Below are positions 43,014 through 51,601 of a DNA stretch of 64,000 nt, one piece after another (position 1 is the stretch's first letter; each line of letters starts with the position of its first letter). The stretch comes from JBGQOJ01 sp052119585 (lineage in GTDB: Bacteria; Pseudomonadota; Alphaproteobacteria; Rhodobacterales; Rhodobacteraceae). Location of the stretch: assembly GCF_052119585.1 (NCBI RefSeq), contig NZ_JBGQOJ010000001.1, positions 620,001-684,000 on the forward strand, given 5' to 3'. Both the position numbers and the translations under genes were made by a program. Below the pieces are notes generated by a model that did no database searches, was not told where the DNA came from, and saw only the letters and a program-made list of their open reading frames with translations.

Positions 43014-46000
43014 TGGGTCACCGTCACCCGCCCCGCTGCGGTTCTTGCACGGAATTGTGGGCGATACATGTCCTCGACGCTTGCGGCAGGCTGGTGATAG
43101 GTGCCGGGCGAAATCGCCCTGACGATGTATCCCAACCTGAAGGCCTGATCCGACCGCCAGTCAATCGCCGCCAGAAAGCGATCCGACCGCGCCTCGGTCG
43201 AGCGGGTTTCGGCGGTCAGGTCCAGCCAGTCCAACGCGCGGATATCGCCGCCGCGCAACAGGTTCGGATTGTCGATCTCGAAGCCCGCTGGCAGGGGGTC
43301 ATTGACCATCAACCGCGCCTCGCCATCACCAAAGGGCGTCACCGTCAGCACCGCCACCAGACGGGTTCCAACCGGAACGCTCTCGATGCGCGCGGGTTCT
43401 CCCGTCAGGGTGAAATAGCTGCGCTCTATCGCATAGCCGTTGCCCCCCGCCGGTTCAGGCTGCGTGGGCACGCCGAACGTGGTCAGCGTCACGGTCTGCG
43501 GTGCGCCAGTTGCATTGCGGATCTCGGTCGGGTCCAACCCTGACTCGTTCTGCACCACCCGCACCATTGGCCCGTCAACCGGCACGCCGTTCACCGTGAT
43601 CCCCTGCATCGACGGATCACCGATCAACGCATTCGCCGCCAGCAGCGACCACATCGCCTCTTGCGTGGAACGGGTTTGCCCGCCCTGCGCCCCGATCCGT
43701 TGCGCAAGCACCGTGCGGTCCACTACGGCACTGCCCGCCTCGACCGCCAGTGTCAGAACACCCGCCGCGTCGCGCAGGTTGCTTCCGTAGTCACTGCGCC
43801 AGACGGGGGTGTTCTCTGGTCCGGTCAGGCCCGTCAATTGCCGTGCAGCCAGTGCAAACAGGGCGTCAGCCCGCGTCTGATCGCCATAAAACGCCAATGC
43901 AGAGCCTAATTGTGCCACGGCAAGCGGGGTCGAGAACGCCTCGGCCTTCACATCGGCATAATAGCGCAAATCGCCGATTGCCGCCGCCCCCTCGCGCGCC
44001 AGCACCATCAGCGCATAGGCCAGCGCCTCGCCTCCCTCGTCGAAATCAGCGGCGTAGTTCACTTGATTGCGCAGATTGTCCACCGCAAGCCGGAACGCCG
44101 TGTCGGGAATGGCAAAACCCTTTGCCTTTGCGCGGGACAGAAAATCGGTGACATAGGCATCCAGCCACATGTCGCCCGATTCCGCCCGCCACAAGCCAAA
44201 GCCGCCATCGCTGGCCTGATTGGTCAGCACTCTGGCAATGGCCTGCGCTATCCGCCGGGCAATGGCGTTGTCGTTGGTCAGCCCCATCGCCGTTGCCACC
44301 TCGTCGAAATACAGCAGCGGCAAGGCCCGCGATGTGATCTGCTCGGTGCAGCCATAGGGGTATCGGTCCAGCGCCGTCAGCAGGCCGGGCGCGTCGAACC
44401 GGGCCAGGGGGCCAATCGCCAGCGTCGCCGCCCCCGATCCAGCAGCCAGCCCCGAAAATACGTCACTGTTCAGGCTGAACACCGCGCCATCCGCCAGATC
44501 GAACCGGCTGGTCCGGGCGATTTCAGGGTCATTGACCAGCACCGGCACTGTCAGGGTTTTCAGCAATCGCACGCCATCCGGCGTGGTCAGTGCAATCTGA
44601 ACGCTTTGCGCCCCGACCGCACCCGCCGTCACCGGAACGGACAGCACGGCATTGCCCTTGTCTGCCAGATCAACGCCTGACGGCACCGCCCCCAAATCAA
44701 GCCCCTGCGCCGTCACGTCCAGCCCCATCCGCCCTGACGGGCCAGTGGCATGGACAATCTCCAGCCGCAGGGCGCTGACATCGGTGGGGGCCATGAATCG
44801 CGGCAGACTGGCCGTAACAACCACCGGATCGCGCACCAGAACATCGGCATGCGCCTGCCCGACACCGGTCTTTGACCATGCCACCGCCATAAGCCGCACG
44901 GTTCCGTTGAACGATGGCATCTGGAACGACGCCCGCGCCAGACCATCCGCGCCAACCGCCACCGGACCGCTGAAATACGCGACAAGCTCCTCGGTGGGGG
45001 GCGGCGATTGCATCCGCATCTCTGCGCCCGCATCGCCGCCGGATCGCACCGCCCCAAGAGCCCCGTTCATCCCGTCAATCAGCCGCCCATAGATATCGCG
45101 CAACCCTACGCCAAGCTTGCGCTGGCCGAAATAGTGCCCGGTCGCATCCGGCAAATCGAATCCGGTCAGGTTCAGAATGCCCAGATCGACAGCGGCGATT
45201 GTGACATAGGCGGTGTCCCCATTCGTCACGCCGTCCACCCTGACCGCCACATCCAGCGCACTGCGGGGGGCTGCCTCTGCCGGTGCCTCAAAACCGGCGG
45301 TCAGCTTTCGCGCTCCCGGATCGACAGCGGCATAGGACACCCCCAAAGCCCGCGCCGGATTGCGCCCTGCCGTGTTGTCCATCGGGCGCAACACCGTCGC
45401 GGTCACGTAAACGCCCGCGCCCCAGTCATCGGTGACCGGCAGCGCGATCAGGTTCTCGCCCTCGGTGACATCGACCGCCTTCATGTCGATCAGGCGGTTC
45501 GATACAACCGTCACAAGCGCCTTTCCGGCATAGCGCGGCACAACGCGCAACTGCGCTGTTTCGCCAGACTTATAGGCAGGTTTATCCAGTGACACCGCCA
45601 AAGTATCCGGCGTTTGGCTGGTATCTGCGGGCGCATACCAGCCCGCATAGAATGCGGTCGACGTGGCGGCGAATGTGCCATCCACCCGCTCCACCCGAAG
45701 TTCGTATTGCCCCCAGTCAACCGGCGCCGAAATCGTGACCGGCCCAGCGCCCAGATCGACCTCTTCGCTGGCAATGCGGCTGCGGGTCGTCACCGGTTCC
45801 CATTGCCAGTTGCCGTAGGATTGATACCACTGATACCGTGTCTCGATCCGGTTCATCGTCCATTTCACCCGCATCGTCGCGGGGGCCGCGCCCGCACCGA
45901 CCGCCAAAAGATCAAAGCGCGCACGCGCCCCTTCGGCCACCACATCGTCGAACAGCGGTTTCACCCCGATCATCGCACCGGACGGCATCAGCGCATGGCT

Positions 46001-48448
46001 TATACGCCGCTCTACCGGTCGCCCCGACCCCTCTGTCACACGCGCCGTGACGCGCAATTCAAGCGGGCGCGCCGGATCTTCGACATCGGGCAGATCGACG
46101 GGCACAAGACCTTGACCCGACGCATCGGTCCGATTGCCGAACGGCAAGGATTCCAACCGCGCATTGAACGGCTCGTCGTGACGTCCGAACAGATAACCGG
46201 GATAGGCCGCCAGACCCGTCGCCGCCCGCAACAGGACTTCGCCCTCGATCGACAGATCGGCTCCGGGCGCCCCGAACAGATAGTCGGCCTGCACCGTCAA
46301 AACCGGATTATCCGACAGGTAAATCGGCCCGTCGGGCAAGGATAGAGCCACATCAATCCGCTCGGGCAGGAAATCCTCGACCAGCACGTTCACAGTCGCC
46401 AAAGCCGCCCCCTTGGGGTCTGCCAGCACGGATAGCTTCCATGTGCCGCGCGGAACGGTGGCACCCAACGGCAGGGGCAGAACATGCCCGCCGGCAACAG
46501 CGCCAACCGACATCACGCGACGGTATTCCACGCCATCGGGCCGTGTCAGTATCGCCGTCAACGGCAAGCCCTCGATCGCCGCCGCATCGCCATCGCGGGT
46601 CAGCGCGGTCGCGAATATGGTGTCGCCCGCGCGGTAGGCCCCCCGATCCGTGGTCAGGAACACGTCAATCGGCGGCGCGGGTTCGCGCCCTTCGACGCCA
46701 CGATCAGACAGGTCGAACTCTGCGTCGGTCAGGGAAAGGAACGCGATATCGGCATCCCCATCCATTGCCGTTACCAACGCAGGTGCCGCAGCCCCCGTGC
46801 CACGCGTCAGGCCCGCGTCGAAACGCGCGTAGCCATCTGAATCAGTCTCTGTTTCAGCCAAAATCGCATTTGCCCGCGACAACAGAGTTACGGTTATGCC
46901 CGCTTTGGCCCCCGCCGTTCCCAGCGACCGGACAAACACATGAAGCCCGTCAATGCCGGCCATCGTCGTCAACCCGAGGTCACTGATGACAAACCATTGG
47001 GTCGCCGTCGGGCTGTCATAGATATCCGCCCCCGGCACACGCGCCTGAAGCGCGTAAATCCCCGCATCCAATCCGCCCACAACCCCGTCCAGCGGCAGGC
47101 GCGTTGTGACATCGCGGTTCAGCTCCAGCGCCACCTCACCGGTGCCGTGCCAGATCTCTTCGGCGATAGAGCCTGCGAAATCTTCCTGCTGGTAGGTCGG
47201 AACGGGCGCGTCAAGATAGCCGCTCTGGATCGAGCGCAGCAGATTCCGGTCACTGATCCGGCGCAATACCAGATCCACGCCGGTCAGGTTCACCGTCTCG
47301 ATCGGCAACGCAGCGTCACCCGATTTCGGCAGAACATAGGCCCGGCCCGGAAACCGGACAGATGGTGTCCTGTCCCGCACGTAAAGCGTCAAAGTCGCTG
47401 GTTTAGTCAGTGTTTCACCGCTTTCCGCGGGCAATCCCTCGCGGAAGGTGACACGGTATCGCGACCCGTGTTCGACCCCCTCGACGCAAATCTGCTGCCC
47501 CTGCGCTTCTACCGTCAGACCAGAGGCCTCAACAGAAACAAACGGCCCGTAATCGACCCCCGATTGAGCCAACTGTTCAGAAAACGTCGCACAGATCCGG
47601 GGGCGGGCGGCGTCATTGTCCACCGTCTGGTCAATAATCCTGAATCCGTATTTCGCGACGGCATCCTCCAGCATAAGGGCGGTGTCATCGCGCGGGGAAA
47701 CCTGCTGCGCCAGGCGCAACGCAGGGATCATATCGCGCCCTCGCCCCAGCTGTTGCAACCCCCCCGCCAGAACGGTCAGGGCAGTGGCCGACGTCGCAGG
47801 TGACGCGCTGCGCAGGTAACCGTTGATCGCTGCGGTTACGGCGCGGTCCCGATACTCTTGCTGCCGCGCCTTGTCCCGCCCGGCCATGTCCAGCGCAAGC
47901 CGGGCGTAGTCGATCCAAAGATCCGGCGCATCGGTCAGGGCCAGAACCGCACCCGTCAGGCGCAATGCCCGGCTTGTATCGCCACTGGCACGCGCATCGC
48001 TTTTGGCCTGTAACAGGTCATCCGCCGAGAATTCGCCCGTCGGATGGTCCAGCGCCAATCCCGTCGCCTGTGCCTTTGCGCGGGTCAGATCATCGTCCCG
48101 CAAAAAGGAAAGTTCCCGCGCTTTCGTCTCTGAGTTGGCCAAAACGCCCGAATCCGTCTCGAATATCTGCGCGGAAACAGCGCCCTGATATGGCTTGCGA
48201 TCGGTGATGTCGCTTTTGGGGAAACAGGAATTCGACCGGCTGTTGAACGTGAACGCATGACACCGGTCATCCGCCAGACAGGCCTTTTGGCAAGCCTCCA
48301 GCGTTGTGTCGAAAATGTTCTTCAGGTCGGAACCGTAAAAATCCACATCCTGCGAAATCGCCGCGCGCCGCGCGGGAACAGCCCCCTCTGCCAATGCCAT
48401 CTGCGGCAGCCCCAGTGCCAGAAAAAGTGCCAACCGAAAGATGCGCAT
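43010..48448 (-). CDS. bacterial alpha-2-macroglobulin with N-terminal PAN/apple domain
   Basis: A 1812-residue secreted protein. A signal peptide ends P-Q-M-A-L-A with no lipobox Cys, unlike E. coli YfhM. A PAN/apple-like domain (about 28-95) has paired Cys (C-Q-K-A-C, D-D-R-C-H-A-F). Macroglobulin domains follow, and the thioester site C1367-T-E-Q in Y-P-Y-G-C-T-E-Q is intact, so it should trap proteases covalently. A complement-like helical barrel and receptor-type C-terminus follow. AGGAGA is seven bases before 48448. It is coupled to pbpC by a 4-bp overlap. Likely role: periplasmic defence against host or competitor proteases. Confidence 0.92.
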   Translation of the reverse strand: MRIFRLALFLALGLPQMALAEGAVPARRAAISQDVDFYGSDLKNIFDTTLEACQKACLADDRCHAFTFNSRSNSCFPKSDITDRKPYQGAVSAQIFETDSGVLANSETKARELSFLRDDDLTRAKAQATGLALDHPTGEFSADDLLQAKSDARASGDTSRALRLTGAVLALTDAPDLWIDYARLALDMAGRDKARQQEYRDRAVTAAINGYLRSASPATSATALTVLAGGLQQLGRGRDMIPALRLAQQVSPRDDTALMLEDAVAKYGFRIIDQTVDNDAARPRICATFSEQLAQSGVDYGPFVSVEASGLTVEAQGQQICVEGVEHGSRYRVTFREGLPAESGETLTKPATLTLYVRDRTPSVRFPGRAYVLPKSGDAALPIETVNLTGVDLVLRRISDRNLLRSIQSGYLDAPVPTYQQEDFAGSIAEEIWHGTGEVALELNRDVTTRLPLDGVVGGLDAGIYALQARVPGADIYDSPTATQWFVISDLGLTTMAGIDGLHVFVRSLGTAGAKAGITVTLLSRANAILAETETDSDGYARFDAGLTRGTGAAAPALVTAMDGDADIAFLSLTDAEFDLSDRGVEGREPAPPIDVFLTTDRGAYRAGDTIFATALTRDGDAAAIEGLPLTAILTRPDGVEYRRVMSVGAVAGGHVLPLPLGATVPRGTWKLSVLADPKGAALATVNVLVEDFLPERIDVALSLPDGPIYLSDNPVLTVQADYLFGAPGADLSIEGEVLLRAATGLAAYPGYLFGRHDEPFNARLESLPFGNRTDASGQGLVPVDLPDVEDPARPLELRVTARVTEGSGRPVERRISHALMPSGAMIGVKPLFDDVVAEGARARFDLLAVGAGAAPATMRVKWTMNRIETRYQWYQSYGNWQWEPVTTRSRIASEEVDLGAGPVTISAPVDWGQYELRVERVDGTFAATSTAFYAGWYAPADTSQTPDTLAVSLDKPAYKSGETAQLRVVPRYAGKALVTVVSNRLIDMKAVDVTEGENLIALPVTDDWGAGVYVTATVLRPMDNTAGRNPARALGVSYAAVDPGARKLTAGFEAPAEAAPRSALDVAVRVDGVTNGDTAYVTIAAVDLGILNLTGFDLPDATGHYFGQRKLGVGLRDIYGRLIDGMNGALGAVRSGGDAGAEMRMQSPPPTEELVAYFSGPVAVGADGLARASFQMPSFNGTVRLMAVAWSKTGVGQAHADVLVRDPVVVTASLPRFMAPTDVSALRLEIVHATGPSGRMGLDVTAQGLDLGAVPSGVDLADKGNAVLSVPVTAGAVGAQSVQIALTTPDGVRLLKTLTVPVLVNDPEIARTSRFDLADGAVFSLNSDVFSGLAAGSGAATLAIGPLARFDAPGLLTALDRYPYGCTEQITSRALPLLYFDEVATAMGLTNDNAIARRIAQAIARVLTNQASDGGFGLWRAESGDMWLDAYVTDFLSRAKAKGFAIPDTAFRLAVDNLRNQVNYAADFDEGGEALAYALMVLAREGAAAIGDLRYYADVKAEAFSTPLAVAQLGSALAFYGDQTRADALFALAARQLTGLTGPENTPVWRSDYGSNLRDAAGVLTLAVEAGSAVVDRTVLAQRIGAQGGQTRSTQEAMWSLLAANALIGDPSMQGITVNGVPVDGPMVRVVQNESGLDPTEIRNATGAPQTVTLTTFGVPTQPEPAGGNGYAIERSYFTLTGEPARIESVPVGTRLVAVLTVTPFGDGEARLMVNDPLPAGFEIDNPNLLRGGDIRALDWLDLTAETRSTEARSDRFLAAIDWRSDQAFRLGYIVRAISPGTYHQPAASVEDMYRPQFRARTAAGRVTVTQ

Positions 48449-48583
48449 CAAATGTCTCCTGCTTTGGAATGCCGCGATGCTGACAGTTGCCCCCCGCGAA
48501 GGCAACGATTCACTGCCCCCGTTAACCCTGCATTCAAACTGTTCGTTCAACTTGCGCAAGCAGAGGACACGAACGGAACAGAT

Positions 48584-50806
48584 ATGGGAATCGACCTTTC
48601 GCAACGATTGATGGCCGAACGCCGGGCGCGGCTTGCGGCTGAACACCTGCTTGACCAGAAACAGGCAGAGCTTTTTGCCGCCAATCAGAAACTCGGCCTT
48701 CATGCGCGCGCGTTGTCGGACGAAATCGTTGTTACCCGAAACGAGGTTCAGGTCGTTCGATCCGATCTGGAAAAAGCCAACCACGCCGCCGGCATCGCGG
48801 AACGCCGCCTGTGGGATTCGCTGGAAACCATTCTGGACGGGTTTGCCGTCTTCGGCGCGGACAATCGCCTGATCGCGGCCAATCGGGCCTATCTGTCCGT
48901 ATTCGACGGTTTGGAAGGCGTGGTGCCCGGAATCGAATACGCGCGCATTCTACAACTGATTGTCGAAGAGGGGATCGTTGATATCGGCAACACCGACCCT
49001 GCGGATTGGCAACGCATCATGCTGAACCGGTGGACGACATCGCCGATCGAACCCCTTGTCATCGAACTGTGGAACGGACAGTTCATCAAACTGGCCGACA
49101 AACGGTCGCGCGACGGCGACATGGTATCGCTTGCGCTGAACATCACAGAAACCATCCGCTACGAATCCGAACTGAAAGAGGCTCGAACGCGGGCCGAAGT
49201 CGCCAATCGTGCCAAATCCGCCTTCCTCGCGAATATGAGCCACGAGATCCGCACTCCGATGAACGGCGTTGTTGGCATGGCAGACCTTCTGACCGACACC
49301 CCCCTGACCGAGGAACAGCGGCTTTTTGTCGAAACCATCAAAAACTCGGGCGAGGCGCTGTTGGTGATCATCAATGATGTCCTCGATTATTCCAAGATCG
49401 AGGCGGAAAAGCTGACCCTGCATCTGGACACCTTCGATCTGGAACGCACCATCCACGAAGTCGCCTTGCTGATGCAGCCCGCCGTGCAGGAAAAATCCAT
49501 AGATCTTCTTGTTGATTTCGACATGTTCCTGCCGACCCACTATATCGGGGATCAGGGGCGTGTGCGGCAAATCCTGATGAACCTTATGGGCAACGCCGTC
49601 AAATTCACCAGCCGCGGCCATGTTCTGATCCGCGTCGTCGGGCTAGAGGGCGACACCCCTGAAGAGCGGCGCGTGCACATAACGGTCGAGGATACGGGCA
49701 TCGGCATCCCCGAGACGATGATCGAACACATCTTCGGCGAATTCAATCAGGTCGAGGGAGAGAGCAATCGCAAGTTCGAGGGCACCGGTCTGGGCCTTGC
49801 GATCACGCGACAGCTTGTCTCCCTGATGAGCGGCGAGGTCTGGGTCGACTCGCAAGAGGGCAAAGGCTCTTGTTTCGGGCTACGGCTAAGACTGCCCGTC
49901 GCGCTGGACTCAACCGAGATCACAGGCGTCCTTCCCGAACATCTGAAACATGCGTTGGTCATTGACGATCAGGGCATAAACAGGACCATTCTGGAACGCC
50001 AGCTGGTTCAGTTGGGCATTCGCGTCGACACCTGCCGCACCGCGACAGAGGCACTGGACCAGCCGATGAAGGACTATGACCTGATCATCGCCGACCACCG
50101 GACACCTGATCTGAACGGCCTTGGTTTTGTTGCTGCGCTTCGCGCCCGTGGCGTCGATGTTCCGGTGCTCGTTCTGGCATCGAACCCCTTGGATACTGCG
50201 GTTGCGTCTGCTGGTGACCCGCGGACATTCGTCCTAAAAAAACCCGTTCTGCGGCGGGATTTGTTTCTGAAACTACAATCGCTGCATGCAAGCACGCCCG
50301 CCCTCAGGGTCGGCGAACAGCCCGTCATCGGGGAAAAGCGCGCGATGCGCGTCATGACCGCAGAAGACAACCGCACAAATCAGCTGGTGTTTCGCAAAAT
50401 GGTAAAGTCACTTGATATCGACCTTGTCGTTGCCAACAACGGCCTGGAGGCCGTCCAGCAGTTTACCGCGTTCCGGCCCGATCTGATCTTCATGGATATT
50501 TCGATGCCCGAAATGGACGGCAAACAGGCCACTGCCGAAATCCGAAGACTGGAACGCGCGGGCAATCTTGGCCGCGTTCCGATCGTTGCGCTGACCGCCC
50601 ATGCGATGGCGGGCGACGACGCTGAAATCCTTGCTGCGGGCCTGGATTACTACATGACCAAACCGCTGCGCCGCGCCGAAATCACCGCAATGATCCTGGC
50701 CCACGCCCCCGTTTCCGCCCGCCCGCCCGAACCGGACAGCCCGACAAACGCCGGTCCGTCAAACTTCGGGGTAGTCACGCAGGAAAACCCAAGCGTCACC
50801 CTGTGA
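48584..50806 (+). CDS. hybrid sensor histidine kinase with two receiver domains
   Basis: A 740-residue soluble-looking kinase without membrane helices. A coiled-coil start (about 1-70) leads into a PAS domain (about 75-190), HisKA with M-S-H-E-I-R-T-P-M-N-G (His220) and HATPase_c (G-T-G-L-G-L-A-I-T-R). Two receiver domains follow: the first with Asp504 (I-I-A-D-H-R-T-P-D), the second with Asp638 (I-F-M-D-I-S-M-P-E-M-D-G). No response regulator is adjacent, so it is an orphan. Its last 48 bp overlap the 3' end of convergent yaaA. The signal and output are unknown. Confidence 0.9.
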   Translation: MGIDLSQRLMAERRARLAAEHLLDQKQAELFAANQKLGLHARALSDEIVVTRNEVQVVRSDLEKANHAAGIAERRLWDSLETILDGFAVFGADNRLIAANRAYLSVFDGLEGVVPGIEYARILQLIVEEGIVDIGNTDPADWQRIMLNRWTTSPIEPLVIELWNGQFIKLADKRSRDGDMVSLALNITETIRYESELKEARTRAEVANRAKSAFLANMSHEIRTPMNGVVGMADLLTDTPLTEEQRLFVETIKNSGEALLVIINDVLDYSKIEAEKLTLHLDTFDLERTIHEVALLMQPAVQEKSIDLLVDFDMFLPTHYIGDQGRVRQILMNLMGNAVKFTSRGHVLIRVVGLEGDTPEERRVHITVEDTGIGIPETMIEHIFGEFNQVEGESNRKFEGTGLGLAITRQLVSLMSGEVWVDSQEGKGSCFGLRLRLPVALDSTEITGVLPEHLKHALVIDDQGINRTILERQLVQLGIRVDTCRTATEALDQPMKDYDLIIADHRTPDLNGLGFVAALRARGVDVPVLVLASNPLDTAVASAGDPRTFVLKKPVLRRDLFLKLQSLHASTPALRVGEQPVIGEKRAMRVMTAEDNRTNQLVFRKMVKSLDIDLVVANNGLEAVQQFTAFRPDLIFMDISMPEMDGKQATAEIRRLERAGNLGRVPIVALTAHAMAGDDAEILAAGLDYYMTKPLRRAEITAMILAHAPVSARPPEPDSPTNAGPSNFGVVTQENPSVTL

Positions 50807-51535
50807 CAATTCCGGGCGATAGGCATATCCGCCCGTATCGAAATCCTTCAATCCCTCGGGGTCGGTGATGCGTTGTTCGATCATGAACCGCGCCATAGAC
50901 CCCCGCGCCCGTTTCGCAAAAAAACTGACGATCCTGGCCTTTCCGGCCTTTTCTTCCATAAAAACGGGCGTGATCACACGAGGCTTCAGCGCCGCCATAT
51001 CCACCGCGCCAAAATATTCCTGACTGGCGCAATTCACCAAAGTATCCACCCCCAAAGCCGCTGCCTGCGCGTTCAGCGCCTTGGAAATCCTGTCGCCCCA
51101 GAACGCATAAAGCGACCCGCCGCGACGGGTTTTCAACCGGCTTCCCATTTCCAGCCGATAGGGCTGGATCCGGTCCAGCGGGCGCAACACCCCGTAAAGC
51201 CCTGACAAAATCCGCAGGTGATCTTGCGCCCAAAGCATCGCCTCATCGTCAAGCGTTCCCGCCTCCAGTCCCTGATAGGTATCGCCCGCAAAGGCCAGCG
51301 CAGCGGGCTTGGCGTTTTCAGGCGTTGATGCGGCCTCAAACGCCTTGAACCGGTCGCGGTTCAACGTCGCCAGCGCCTCGCTGATCCCCATCAGCTTTTG
51401 CAGGTCGGCCACCTTCAATTGTCGCGCATGCCCTGCCAGTGTATTCGCCTCGTCCTGAAATTCGGGCAGGCTCGGCGCCGGATGCGCCATGGCGGCCCAA
51501 TCAAGTTTCTTTGCGGGGGAAAGTACAACCAGCAT
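50759..51535 (-). CDS. yaaA: peroxide stress protein YaaA
   Basis: A 258-residue DUF328/UPF0246 protein. It has L-S-P-A-K-K-L at the N-terminus, Y-Q-G-L near the centre, L-S-G-L-Y-G-V-L-R-P-L-D, and the C-terminal K-R-A-R-G family block. In E. coli YaaA lowers free iron and limits Fenton damage under hydrogen peroxide. AAAGGA lies nine bases before 51535, so I prefer this start over the one six codons upstream. It converges on the kinase with a 48-bp overlap. Confidence 0.9.
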   Translation of the reverse strand: MLVVLSPAKKLDWAAMAHPAPSLPEFQDEANTLAGHARQLKVADLQKLMGISEALATLNRDRFKAFEAASTPENAKPAALAFAGDTYQGLEAGTLDDEAMLWAQDHLRILSGLYGVLRPLDRIQPYRLEMGSRLKTRRGGSLYAFWGDRISKALNAQAAALGVDTLVNCASQEYFGAVDMAALKPRVITPVFMEEKAGKARIVSFFAKRARGSMARFMIEQRITDPEGLKDFDTGGYAYRPELSQGDAWVFLRDYPEV

Positions 51536-51601
51536 ATCGGGTCCTTTGTTCATCTCTTGTCGGGACAGAACGTAGCGGACAAACCCGCGCGGTCCAGTGT
51601 C

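Noticed and set aside
48553..48562. CTTGCGCAAG palindrome upstream of the hybrid kinase
   Set aside because: A 10-bp palindrome alone is too weak to call an operator.
48449..48784. Extension of the A2M reading frame upstream of 48448
   Set aside because: The upstream part has no signal peptide and runs into the coding region of the histidine kinase; 48448 has a good ribosome site and signal peptide.
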